Below, in pieces: positions 37,081-48,156 of a DNA stretch of 64,000 nt (positions are counted from its first letter, which is position 1; every line of letters begins with the position of its first letter). The notes below the pieces were generated by a model. That model saw only the letters and a list, made by a program, of their open reading frames with translations, was not told the DNA's origin and searched no databases. The stretch is taken from contig NC_133333.1 of assembly GCF_042186555.1 (NCBI RefSeq), forward strand, positions 223,512,757 through 223,576,756. Direction: 5' to 3'. The translations under genes and the position numbers were made by a program. Origin of the DNA: Aquarana catesbeiana (taxonomy: Eukaryota; Chordata; Amphibia; Anura; Ranidae).

Positions 37081-37228
37081 CAGGGGTAGGCAACCTGGGG
37101 CCCTCCAGCTGTTGTGGAACTACATTTCCCATGAGGTATTGTAAGGCTGGTAGTTACAATTACTCCCAGAGGCATGATGGGACTTGTAGTTCTCCAACAG
37201 CTGGAGGGCCCTAGGTTGCCTACCCCTG
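37081..37228. mobile_element. hAT-type foldback MITE with perfect duplication
   Basis: Left CAGGGGTAGGCAACCTGGGG, right CTAGGTTGCCTACCCCTG. TTGTAGAC occurs at 37073-37080 and 37229-37236. The other family A copy has the sequence once (inverse at 33251-33258), confirming the boundaries. Confidence 0.97.
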
Positions 37229-37308
37229 TTGTAGACGCTAACCAATCAATTTTTTTTTTTTCTTTTTAATTATGGGTTTTTGTAGCAGAAAGTAATTATT
37301 AATAAATA

Positions 37309-37478
<170 letters not shown>

Positions 37479-37740
37479 TTTTTAATTTATTTATTTTTTT
37501 TAATAGCATAAAAATGCAATGGTAAACAAATAACTCCAAAAAGCTATTTGGGGGGGGGGAGCATACATTTTATTTGGGTCCAGTGTTGCATGACCGCGCA
37601 ATTGTCAGTTAAAGGAATGCAGTGCTCTATCACAAAAGTTGTCCTGGTCATGAAAGGGGGGGGGGGGGGGGAGTCTTCCGGCGGTCAAGTGATCAATATA
37701 CCGTTCAATTGCCAAAAAACGTTTGTACTGTATTAGTTCA

Positions 37741-38714
37741 TTCTAAACCTTTGTATAAAGGAGGAGCCGTAATGAAAGAATAGCAGTGATTGCAAAGGGT
37801 ACAAATCTGCACGTGTATAATGGAGTAAATCCAATATTCCCAACGTGCTGATATAGATCCCTCACCAGATTTGTCAGGTCTGCAGATCGACGTGCTGATT
37901 TGTGGTCACGTTTTGTAGCGGCTCCTCGCTGTTCTCTGCGTTGTTCTGTATTCCCGGAACCTGTGAGCGAGGCTCATTCACACCTTTGTGTCGGCATGTA
38001 ACGCTTACATTCCTTATTGAAGACTCTACCGCTTCTGCAGGTTAAGAACACTTTAGAAATGCTGTATAACGCTTCCATGGCAACTAGTTTTCTTTTAATA
38101 TTTCAACCAACTAGGAAAATTACAGCAGTTATGTGATTGGTTGCTTGAAGTCCTCCATTTTTTATTTTTATCATCTCCAAGGGGAGCAGAGGCAAAGCAC
38201 GGCTTTCTTTCAGGCTGGCTGGTGACATTTTGCTATGGAGTCTCTGTACAGAGTGAATATGAAACTCCAATTTCTTTCTTTTTTTTTTTTTTTTTTTTTT
38301 TATGAACCATATTTATGTCCACCTCCTAAAGGAGGAATTTTTACGATGGGCTACTTTTAATTACAGTATGCACTGGGACAATGACATTTGATTGGCTATA
38401 GGCAGTTTTTTCACCGTGGGACACTGTGATAAGTGAAGTACAGCAAGCCAAGTTTTGGCCCCCTGAATCTAATTTAATATGCTCTGACACAGCCACTTGT
38501 CCCAATTGAACAGGCGAGCGGCCCCAAATGCCCTGTATCCATTTTCAGGGCCACACACCTGCATGCCTGTCCATATGGGACAACTGTGTCGCACATGGGC
38601 TGCCCGCACCTAGCGGCTTAAGACACAAAAACGCATGTCCCATACATGGGCTATGGCCCTCACCGCCTATGTGAATGAGGCCTTATCTTTCTGTACATAT
38701 GTTTACAGGTAGAT
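37741..38714. other. Unassigned non-coding stretch
   Basis: A T run near 38276-38302. No gene or clear repeat. Confidence 0.4.
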
Positions 38715-38730
38715 CAGGGTTTCTCTAGAG

Positions 38731-39033
38731 CAGTGGTCTCCAAACTGCAGCCGGATGCGGCCCTTTGTTTGCCTTTATCTGGCCCTTGGGGCAGTGTTCC
38801 TCTCACTGATGCAAGACGCTACTGCAACCACTGACACCAACAATGGCACATAGTTCCTCTCACTGCTACCAATGATGGGGCATTATTCTTCCTACTGACA
38901 CCAATAATTGGCTACTATTCCTCCCACTGACACCGATTGGGCATTATTTCACCCACTGATGCCAATGTCCGGCCCCCCTAAAGTCTGACGGACCGTAAAC
39001 TGGCCCTTTGTTTAGAAAGTTTGGAGATCCTTC
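38731..39033 (+). mobile_element. hAT-like element, first copy
   Basis: Left CAGTGGTCTCCAAACTGCAG, right AAGTTTGGAGATCCTTC. Flanks CTCTAGAG and ATCTAGAG match at seven of eight. The interior carries imperfect repeats with CACTGACACC and GGGCATTATT. Confidence 0.85.
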
Positions 39034-39303
39034 ATCTAGAGGTTGCTAGGGGTTCCTTGAGCAATAGGCAATTTCTTCCTTTCAGCTAGGTTACCATAAT
39101 CAACAATCATCTTTTTAGTGATTTTATAAAGGGGTATTCTTCCAATTCACCACCAATGTAAGGGGCATACTTCCGTCTGACCACCACGCTAATGTAACGG
39201 GAGCTGTGGATGTATTTAATGGCAGGGGTTCCCTAAGACCTGAAAGTTATTTATTTTAAGGGTTCATCCATGTGAGAAAGGGCTGATAAAGGTTGCCCTA
39301 GAG

Positions 39304-39549
39304 CAGAGGTCTCCAAATTATGGCCCAGTGGCTGGATGTGGGCCTTTGTTTTGCCTCCATATCTGACCCTTGGGCCACTATTCCATCTATAATTGACACC
39401 ACCAATGATGGGGCACTATTCCTCCCACTGATACCAGATAGGGCATTGTTTGCTCCCACTGATGCTGGGGCATAGTCTACTCCATCCAGCCCCCCAAAGT
39501 CTCAAGGACCGTGAAATGGCCCTTTGTTTAAAAAGTTTGTAGACCCCCT
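39304..39549 (+). mobile_element. hAT-like element, second copy
   Basis: Left CAGAGGTCTCCAAATTATGG, right AAAGTTTGTAGACCCCCT. Flanks CCCTAGAG and CTCTAGAG match at seven of eight and resemble those of the first copy. Confidence 0.83.
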
Positions 39550-39800
39550 CTCTAGAGGTTGCTAGGGGTTCTTTTGAGCAATGAGCAATTTCTGCCTCTC
39601 AGATAAGTTCCCACTGACACCATTGATCCTTTTTAACTATCTATAAGGGGGTAATTCTTCCCAGTGACCACTAGTGTAAGGAACATTTTTCCCACTGACC
39701 ATCTCACCAATGTTTTAGGAGTTGTACATTTTTATCAAGGGTTCCTTGAGACCAGAAAGTTACTTCAAGGGTTCCTCTCTGTTTAAAAGGTTGAATAAGG

Positions 39801-40732
39801 CAGAGGTAGATAATATAAAGATGGATTGAGATACAATTTTATTCCACACAACTGGTTAAGGTTTGTTTTTGAGCTTTCTTAACTCATCACATTAAATTTT
39901 GTATGTGTGTTTTTGAGGTAAAACTTTAATATGCATATGTACATTGTATATTTAAAGTAATGTTGGCTGTAAATGGGGGGTAAAACTGGCCTTGTTTTAG
40001 GTTGACCACCCAGTTTGTATGGTAAAATTGCAGATTTGTGTAAGATAACGAGCCGGCTTTTTATGGCCACCAGACTGCACATGGAGCTTGTGAATTGTCC
40101 TCAGTAGGGGTGAAGGTTATTCTATATCGGTCAACAAATGCAGCCCTGCTGAGTCCCTCTTCGTGGCTCTTGACCTTTCTGCCCATTGATAACTCAGCTG
40201 AACTCCCTGGAGGCTTTATAAAAGCAGACACCCTTTGATGGGGAGCAGGTGGCTGTGCCTGTAGCAAATCACTTGCTGATGTAAGCTGAAAAGGTAAAGA
40301 AAGGGGTATATAAATGGTTCTGGTTAAAGCAAATTGCTCATTTTGTCAGGCTTGTCCAAAAGTGCAAAGAGCACATAGATGCACCTGGAGGAGGACAGGT
40401 GCTTCTGAGGACAAATGAGAAATGGGAACATAGCGCTGAACAGTGTGCACAAGACTAATCGCAACCAATTAACCACTCAGAACATTTTATTTCCAATGAT
40501 TCCATGTGGACACAACAGTGGAGCTGTAAGCAAGTCCTAATTATGGATCAAGTATAGAACATTTGCCTTAGGGACACTGGTGACAAAAGGGGGACATTAG
40601 GTGCTCAGTTCTGTAGCAAAGCGGAGTATCTCACTGACTGCATGAACATTTTATTTGGCTTTTTAGAGGCAATGCGTAGTTAAGTTTGTAAATGTTGTTT
40701 TTTTTTTTTTCTAATGATGGTCAGGACCCGAG
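39801..40732. other. Unassigned non-coding stretch
   Basis: No recognised gene or repeat apart from a T run near 40699-40710. Confidence 0.4.
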
Positions 40733-41815
40733 GTCTGCAAACTTTTCAGGAACAAGGCCCACGTTGGATATTTTACAAAACATTCACAGGCAGAAAAAAA
40801 AATCCGTTTTTATAAATGAATAAAATTTCAATAAATAATACTTGGATCTGTTTTGGTATCAGCATGATATGATTGAGAACAAAAGAAAAACAACTTTTCT
40901 AATAGTCCCCCTTTGCCCCCCCCCCCCCCCCCCCCCCTTACATCAAGGTTCCCATCAAAGCCCACTCCCACCTTGCATCAAGGACCCCATCAGGGTCCCC
41001 ATCAGAGGTTCTTCGCCTTACATCAGAGTCCCTATCAGGCCCCCCCCCATTACATCGGGGTCCCCATCAGAGGTCCTCTCCCTTACATCGGGTTCTCCAT
41101 CGGAGGTCCTCTCCCTTACATCGGGTTCTCCATCGGAGGTCCTCTCCCTTACATCGGGTTCTCCATCGGAGGTCCTCTCCCTTACATCGGGTTCTCCATC
41201 GGAGGTCCTCTCCCTTACATCGGGTTCTCCATCGGAGGTCCTCTCCCTTACATCGGGTTCTCCATCGGAGGTCCTCTCCCTTACATCGGGTTCTCCATCG
41301 GAGGTCCTCTCCCTTACATCGGGTTCTCCATCGGAGGTCCTCTCCCTTACATCGGGTTCTCCATCGGAGGTCCTCTCCCTTACATCGGGTTCTCCATCGG
41401 AGGTCCTCTCCCTTACATCGGGTTCTCCATCGGAGGTCCTCTCCCTTACATCGGGTTCTCCATCGGAGGTCCTCTCTCTTACATCGGGGTCCCCATCTGA
41501 GGTCCTCTCTCTTACATCGGGGTCCCCATCGGAGGTCCTCTTTTACCTCGGGGTCCCCATCAGAGGGCCTATCTTACCTCGGGGTCCTCATCAGAGGCCC
41601 TCTCTCTTACATCAAGGTCCCCATCAGAGGCCCCCCCCTTTACATCAAGGTCCCCATTAGAGCCCCCCCCCTTACATCAAGGTCCCCATTAGAGCCCCCC
41701 CCTTACATCAAGGTCCCCATCGGAGCCCCCCCCCTTACATCAAGGTCCCCATCGGAGCCCCCCCCCTTACATCAAGGTCCCTATCAGAACCCTCTCACAT
41801 CGGGGTCCCCTACGG
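40733..41815. repeat. 33-bp minisatellite, degenerate flanks and uniform core
   Basis: The core at 41069-41464 is 12 units of 33 bp, each with AGGTCCTCTCCCTTACATCG and GGTTCTCCATC. Flanking units vary (CATCAAGGTCCCCATCAGAG) and include long C runs. Since 33 is a multiple of three and the unit lacks stops, long frames arise by chance. A CGAGGTCTGCAAACTTTTC phrase at 40733 resembles a hAT left end, so the array may lie inside such an element. Confidence 0.93.
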
Positions 41816-42008
41816 GGCTGCTCATTATATTGGCTTTCCTGTTTGGTGTCCCCCCCCCCCCCCAGATGAGGGTTTTCCCTTTTTTTGGAGCCCCCCCCCC
41901 TTACCACCACTGTAAGGCTTACAGCGTGTTTCTCTCCTACTGTCAGTGCTGAGGCAAGCATGTCATTCATTGTTTTTGTATCTAAATACAGGTGATATTA
42001 CATCTCCA

Positions 42009-42015
<7 letters not shown>

Positions 42016-42058
<43 letters not shown>
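42016..42058. repeat. (AT)n microsatellite
   Basis: About 21 AT units. Confidence 0.95.
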
Positions 42059-42060
<2 letters not shown>

Positions 42061-43583
42061 GATTACGCTCCTGTGTAATGCCTGTAATCTGCCAAAAAAA
42101 GCTCATGTGCTTTTCTGGGCGAAGGGTGTTTTTGCTTTAGGCGACAGAGTGCTCAGATGTGAACAGGGCCATTGAAATGAATGGGATTGGTCTTGGGTAT
42201 TTTTAGAGCTGAGGCTTAGAGCAGAAGAACGCCTAGGTGTGAACGGAACCTAAGAGTTTTCACTGCTACGGTCTGCTGTTTTGCCAATTTTAATTAATAA
42301 ATAAGCTGCAAGTATTTTTCTGGCGTGCCATTATCCTTTCATTACTTGTACATGAACTGTTGCTGACGAGCTGGATGGGTAACCTGTCCTTCAGCTGGCA
42401 AGTGTGGACCGATCTGGAGCAACACCATTTTTCTGCATATTCTGTACTGTATATTGGTCAAAGTTTTTGGATTGATTGCTTAGTAGGTTGTATAGGATGA
42501 TCAGCCTGAGTGTAATGTTGGGAACCCTACTTGCATCATTATATCTGATGCAAATGTCTCAACAAAGATAACACTCCCAGTGTAGTAAACCTAGGACATG
42601 CTGAGGATGCCATCTTCCATTCAATAAGCTCTTTGTAATTGGACCTCAACCTATGAGTTAGTGAAGATATTATGGGGCAGAGGGTTGATCGTTTTGGGGC
42701 AGGCTGGACACAATGTTGCTATTGCTATCAGAAAAAGAAATGTGAATTTTGCTTTACAGTTACCAATCATCCATTCAGTGACTTCTGATTGGTTGTTATT
42801 GGAAATTGCACTTATCGATTTCCTCCTTGCAGTGGATCGTGGTACTATTGGGTGGAAGTTCTCTACAAAAGATTTGGTTTGCTTTCACTCTACTTTGCCA
42901 TGGAGGCAGTGGTACTTAAAGTAGTGATAGATTACAGTTAGGACTTTTAATAGGTTATGTAGATATTCCTTGACCTCTGCCTTATCGTTGTCAGCTCAAT
43001 GATTTACGAGCGGTGGTGCAGGGAGGGCTATTTCCTAATGTTATTGATTTAATACAGGAGCTATTAATATTTGACCATGACTCTGCATGCTTTGTCGGCA
43101 TGACCGGCGGAGTTATTGACTTTCTGAATTTATGATTTTTATGAGTACAGCTGTGTAACAGAATACAATAGAAAGCATGCTTTGCCCTGGAGCAAGTAAG
43201 CCCTGGGCCTTATTCATCACAGGACTTGAAAGAAACGTTGAAAGTATTCCCTCATAGCAGCCAATCGGATCTTTCCCCTAATTTTAAGAAAAAAAGATCC
43301 TGAGGGCTTGTATTGCCATTGGCACCAATGAAATTATTTTCGTTTTCACTTGCACAATAAAAAAATCCATCTGGAGTTCAGTTTGGATAAAACAGACCTT
43401 GGTCTTTTCAGCCCAGTGTGTCTAATATCTAATTTCCATGCCAAGTTCTGTCTTGGAGGTAGGGGATTGGAGCAAGGTGGTTGCTGCTTCTTGGCCAATA
43501 AGAAAGTGCAGGAGGGAACAATGCATGCATTTACCAGGTTGGAACACCTTGGGATTTGCTATAGCAGCACAGTGGCTTAGTGG
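42059..43583. other. Unassigned sequence, partly low-copy
   Basis: No recognised repeat. 42960-43190 is balanced in composition and may be unique. An 87-residue frame at 42661-42924 shows no domain. Confidence 0.4.
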
Positions 43584-43609
43584 TTAAAGTAGAACTATAG
43601 GCAAAACTT

Positions 43610-43673
43610 TCTTTCTTTTCCTTTTCTTTTCTTTTCTTTTCTTTTCTTTTCTTTTCTTTTCTTTTCTTTCTTC
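43610..43673. repeat. (CTTTT)n microsatellite
   Basis: About 12 CTTTT units next to the first copy of the duplicated segment. Confidence 0.95.
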
Positions 43674-43927
43674 TATTTTGGATAGTGTCCTATTGCGGGG
43701 ATTTCCCTTCACTTCCTGTCCCATAGCCAAACAGGAAATGAGAGGAAAATCCCTGCAAATTAAGGGAATTGGTAACTTGGAGATCCACTGGTCACCAGAG
43801 CTAGTGTCCCCATTGGAAGATTTCCCCTCTATTTCATTTCTGGGGACAACCCAAAATTTAGGATTTTCTTTTACTTGCAATCAAGCTCCCCTTGTTCCCA
43901 CCCTCATCGCCCCCTTCCACTGCCACA

Positions 43928-44347
43928 TTTGGCATTTTTTTGGTGGGGGGAGGGCGCACCTGGTTTTGACAGGTACCCGTTCCCTCTTCTGGGTAAGTTC
44001 ACCATGGCGATCTCTGAGTTCATCTGGCCCTTTTTTCCTTACGCCCCCTTGCTGCCTTCTGGGACACACACAGGTCTCAGAAGATGGCGGGACCATTCAG
44101 AAAGCGCAGCATGACTCGCTCATGCGCAGTGGAAACCGGCAGTGAAGCCTGAAGGCTTCACTGCCAGTTTCCCTTAGTGAAGATGCCGGAACCTGCACCC
44201 AAAGCCGTTTGAAGAATCGGTTTGGTGTGCTGATATCACTGGATACCTGGACAGGTAAGTGTGCCAATATTAAAAGTCAGCAGCTACAGTATTTGTAGCT
44301 GCGGACTTTAAATTTTTTTTTTTCCCCAGACTGGAGCGCCTCTTTAA
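43928..44347. mobile_element. Family R MITE, left end lost
   Basis: Carries TGGTTTTGACAGGTACCC, CAGCTACAGTATTTGTAGCT and a right end CTGGAGCGCCTCTTTAA. The last bases before 43928 also look like family R interior, so the 247-bp duplication seems to include the junction. Confidence 0.65.
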
Positions 44348-44380
44348 CAGGAGCACAAACCACAATAAAAACTGACAAGG

Positions 44381-44442
44381 GTTATTATTATTATTATATT
44401 ATATATATTAGATATAATATATTATATTATTATTATTATTAT
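44381..44442. repeat. TTA-rich microsatellite
   Basis: ATT/TTA repeats with an AT-palindromic centre (TATATATTAGATATAATATA). Confidence 0.9.
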
Positions 44443-44888
44443 GACAAGGGCTATAATTCCTCTCCACTCTGTCCAAAACTAAAAAAAAAAGTTTTGCCTT
44501 TAGTTTTTCCCCTCATTTTGGATGGAGCAAGGAGATTTTTTTTTTTTTTTTTGCCATCTCTGTCCAATTGTGGAGATTTCTCCTCACTTCCTGTCCCATA
44601 GTCACAGGAAGTAAGAGGAAATCCCTACAAATTAAAGGAATTGTATGGAGACCCCCAGTTTACCAGAACTAGTGTCCCCATTGGAAGATTTCCCCATCTA
44701 TTACTTTTCTGGGGACAACACAAAATTTAGGATTTACTTTTACTTTCAATGATCACGGTAAACAGGACAAATCGAGACAGCAATAAAAACTGACAAGCAT
44801 TCTAATCCCTCTTTAGTTTGTTCAAAGTGAAAAAAAAGTTTTACCTTTTTAAATTTACTTTAACACTTCTACTTTGCAGAACTTGGGT

Positions 44889-44890
44889 CT

Positions 44891-44958
<68 letters not shown>

Positions 44959-45270
44959 TTTTTCTTTTTCTTTCTTTCTTTTTTTCTTTTTCTTTCTTTC
45001 TTTTTTTCTTTTTCTTTCTTTCTTTTTTTCTTTTTCTTTCTTTCTTTTTTTCTTTTTCTCTTTCTTTCTTTTTTTCTTTTTCTCTTTCTTTCTTTTTTTC
45101 TTTTTCTTTTTCTTTTTCTTTCTTTTTTTCTTTTTCTTTTTCTTTCTTTCTTTCTTTCTTTTTCTTTTTCTTTCTTTCTTTTTCTTTTTCTTTCTTTCTT
45201 TTTCTGTCTTTCTTTTTCTTTTTCTTTTTCTTTCTTTTTCTTTTTCTTTTTCTTTCTTTCTTTCTTTCTT
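44889..45270. repeat. 380-bp polypyrimidine tract
   Basis: CTTT repeats grading into TTTTTTTCTTTTTC patterns, pyrimidine-only apart from a single G near 45206. The long F/L/S and K/R/E frames on the two strands are by-products. Confidence 0.97.
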
Positions 45271-45737
45271 GATAGTGTCCTATTGCGGGGATTTCCCTTC
45301 ACTTCCTGTCCCATAGCCAAACAGGAAATGAGAGGAAAATCCCTGCAAATTAAGGGAATTGGTTACTTGGAGATCCCCTGGTCACCAGAGCTAGTGTCCC
45401 CATTGGAAGATTTCCCCTCTATTTCATTTCTGGGGACAACCCAAAATTTAGGATTTTCTTTTACTTGCAATCAAGCTCCCCTTGTTTCCACCCTCATCGC
45501 CCCCCTCCACTGCCACACTAAACTAAAACTAACTAAAAAAAAAAAAAAAAATCTCCTTGCTCCATCCAAAATGAGGGGAAAAACTAAAGGCAAAACTTTT
45601 TTTTTTAGTTTGGCAATAAAAAGAGACAGCAATAAAAACTGACAAGCATTCTAATCCCTCTTTAGTTTGTTCAAAGTGAAAAAAAAGTTTTGCCTTTTTA
45701 ATTTTACTTTAACACTTCTACTTTGCAGAACTTGGGT

Positions 45738-45830
45738 CCACAGTCTGGGTCCCAGTTAGGACATTATCTGTGTGGAGTTTGCATGTTCTCCCTGGCTCCT
45801 GTCTAAATTGACCCTAGTATGATTTTTGTA
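45738..45830 (+). mobile_element. V-SINE central fragment
   Basis: GTGGAGTTTGCATGTTCTCC followed by a shortened CTGGCTCCTGTCTAAATTGA and CCCTAGTATG. Lacks the tRNA-like head and much of the centre. Confidence 0.65.
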
Positions 45831-46558
45831 CTGAGTTTGCTCAAGATGGCCTCCTCACCATCTACCCCAGAGACGGCACTTTGAGTCTTCAGGCTCTATA
45901 TAGAAGTATAAATTATTTAAATCATTACCACGCATTTTAGGTTGGTAACGAGATCCTTGATTTCGCACCCTGTCACAGTTGCACGTCTATCACCTTTCAG
46001 TATCCTTCTCTTTTTAAACCTTTGGAGATGATGAAGTTCCTCTAATATCTGATTTCTGTATAATTCTGCCAGTGTGGGAACATTAACATCAAACCCATCT
46101 CCTCTTTCCTCTCAAGCAGGAAGTCTTCAGCTTGGCACTGCGTGGGTTGTATAAATCATAAGGATAAGCCAGTGACAAAATAACTTAATCAACTTGGCAA
46201 GGAAACCTTTATAAAGATTCAGCTTGACCCGAGGGTGCTTGAAACAGCGATTGTTGGGAAACGTGATAGCGGCAAAAGCTGCTGATGTGGTGCTGATGGA
46301 GGAATGTGGGACGCTGTGGTCTTTGAACTGCAAGCTGGCAATGTAACATCGGATCTGCATGGGGAATCTCGCTGTGTTATGAGGAGCACCAGTAAATTGG
46401 AACCAAATTAGGTGCTTTTTATTTTGGCCCCGGAGTTTTTGCCCAGCATTGGGTAATAGTGTGGACTTTTTGTTTAACATATTATATGCCTTCTTTGCTT
46501 CTTCCTGGCCTCTGCCACCAGGTACAGCACAGTACCTTTTTTTTTTTTTGCTCTAGGT
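45831..46558. other. Unassigned non-coding stretch
   Basis: A 117-residue minus frame (46127-46480) has no recognised domain. No repeat identified. Confidence 0.4.
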
Positions 46559-46636
46559 CAGGGGTTTCCAAACTATGGCCCCCGGGCCACATCCGGCCTG
46601 CTGCAATGTATATCCGCCACAATTTTATGATCACTG
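46559..46636. mobile_element. hAT-like left end fragment
   Basis: CAGGGGTTTCCAAACTATGG followed by GGCCACATCCGGCC. The right end was not found. Confidence 0.6.
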
Positions 46637-46641
46637 ACAGG

Positions 46642-46682
46642 TTAAAGTGGAGCTCAACTCAAAAGGGGAACTTCCGCTTTAA
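46642..46682. mobile_element. Abutting left and right ends of family R
   Basis: A 41-bp segment runs from TTAAAGTGGAGCTCAACTC to GGGAACTTCCGCTTTAA, so two inward-facing ends lie almost back to back with almost no interior. A family R-like interior phrase (TTTTGACAGGTACCTGCTCC) lies just downstream. Confidence 0.6.
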
Positions 46683-46789
46683 GGCCTCTTCCCTGGCTCC
46701 TGTTTGTGGAACATCTGGAGAGGGGGGGAGCAGGTACCAGATTTTGACAGGTACCTGCTCCCACTTCTTTTCCGGTCACCTTAGGCGAC

Positions 46790-47425
46790 TGTCTGAGTAA
46801 TTTTCTAGCAAAAAATACTGATTTTAACTTGTAAGCAACAAGTGTCAGAAAATGGTTTAGTCTTTTAAAGCGGTGTTCCACCAAAAAAAAAATGTAACTC
46901 TTGAGTTAAGTGAAGGTGACCCCCTGACATGCTACATTTGGCATGTCATTTTTTTTTGGGGGGGGGGTGGATACCCTCTTTTTAGAGGCTTGCAGCTCCC
47001 ACTTCCTCCTGAGGGGCTCCGTGGCGCCAGAAGGAAGTTCACCTCTCCCCCTCCCTCCGTGCAATCTTCTGGGACACGTCACAAGTCCCAGAAGATTGCC
47101 CGGCCAATCACACGCGCATTGCATGCCCGAATGTGAAGCCACAGCTGGGTGCCCATAATCAGAATTCTGGCACCGCTGAGAGGAAGGGGGAGAGCAGCGG
47201 GGCTTCGTTCGCCCAAATCGCTGGACCGTGGGACAGGTGAGTGTCTGATTATTAAAAGTCAGCAGCTACACTTTTATATGGGTGGAACTCCACTTTAAGT
47301 GGTTGAACTGCCCTCATCTACAGACTGACATTCATCCCTTTGATCTGAAAGAACAAAATGTTAGAGTGTTTCTCTTTATCTCCACCTAAGCAATGTTGTG
47401 ATAAAATTGTCAGGCTGCCTGTTGT

Positions 47426-47461
<36 letters not shown>

Positions 47462-47569
47462 CTGTCTTTGAGCAGAGAACTCTCTGTACTGAATGGAGGA
47501 AATGCTGTGTTAAGATCACGAGGAGAGTAAAATTGGGATCTTAATTTAACGATTAATCAGGCAGTTCTA
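46790..47569 (-). mobile_element. TAGAGCTGCACG hAT copy, minus strand, interrupted
   Basis: GATTTTAACTTGTAAGCAAC and GGTTTAGTC on the left, GTGGTTGAACTGCCCTCAT and CGATTAATCAGGCAGTTCTA on the right, are the reverse of the 14505 element. The far end is lost. A TTAA MITE at 46865-47298 splits it. Confidence 0.82.
46865..47298. mobile_element. TTAA-ended MITE, family R, with confirmed target duplication
   Basis: Starts TTAAAGCGGTGTTCCACC and ends GGGTGGAACTCCACTTTAA. The host hAT copies at 14725-14728 and near 60280 have a single TTAA at the same place, so TTAA was duplicated on insertion, as for piggyBac. Confidence 0.88.
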
Positions 47570-47884
47570 GTATCGCATATGGTACTTTGTGCCGAGGTGG
47601 CCCAATGTAAGTATGCAAAAAAGATATAATCTCTGGAATTTTAACGTGGTTTATAAACATTATGTGAAACTTACCTTGGGATGAAACCCTCCAGCGGCGC
47701 GCTGTCACCACTGAAGGCACTTGCACCTTCACCCAGTCTTCCTTTCGGGTTTGAGGACTCCGGCTATGTGAGTTGCCAGAGCGGCGATGACGTCGCTCCT
47801 GCGCGTGGGAGCCGCCGTTTACAGCACAGGACTCAGGTACGCCGTTCCTTCAGATCGCATGCGCCTGTGACTTCTATTTTAACT
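47570..47884. other. Unassigned, GC-richer stretch
   Basis: No element ends recognised. Somewhat GC-rich near 47680-47850. Confidence 0.4.
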
Positions 47885-48156
47885 AGTGATTCTGCAGTCA
47901 TGCAACGCTGTACGCAATTGACATTTATATCACTTTTTTCACACAAATAGAGCTTTCTTGTGGTGTTTAGTATGTTTTATTATAGTAATGAAAAAAAAGA
48001 CTAAAAATTTTGACAAACAAAACCAATATTTTCTAATTCTGCTTATAAAACATATCCAATAAAATCAAAATTATTCATGAATTTAGGCCAATATTTTATT
48101 CTGCTACATGTCTTTAATTTGGAAAAGTGTCTAATAATTGGTTATAGCATCTACAA
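47885..48156 (+). mobile_element. Partial family A copy
   Basis: GCAGTCATGCAACGCTGTAC, TTAGGCCAATATTTTATTCT and TTATAGCATCTACAA follow the order of 32890-33258, then a hAT end begins. Confidence 0.7.

Larger units (their letters stand above)
38715..39800. repeat. Tandem duplication of a composite hAT-in-hAT unit
   Basis: TCTAGAGGTTGCTAGGGGTT occurs at 39035 and 39551, 516 bp apart. Each time it is preceded by a CAGWGGTCTCCAAA element and followed by GAGCAAT, AGTGACC- and GGGTTCC-type segments in the same order. The host resembles the 18570 family. Confidence 0.8.
43584..45735. repeat. Rearranged cluster of one repeat family
   Basis: Three copies of a TTAA-type family (GGATTTCCCTTCACTTCCTG, then CCATTGGAAGATTTCCCC and GGGGACAAC) lie in about 2 kb, mixed with microsatellites. 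43681-43927 and 45271-45517 match almost exactly at a constant offset of 1590. 44791-44890 and 45639-45738 share CATTCTAATCCCTCTTTAGT and TTCTACTTTGCAGAACTTGG. Confidence 0.88.

Noticed and set aside
40842..41660. Plus-strand open frame of 272 residues with SPSEVLSLTSG repeats
   Set aside because: Artefact of the 33-bp minisatellite. A second frame over the same bases is open too, and there is no start context or flanking coding sequence.
44818..45642. Frames of 132-274 residues rich in F/L/S or K/R/E
   Set aside because: Translations of the polypyrimidine tract and its complement.
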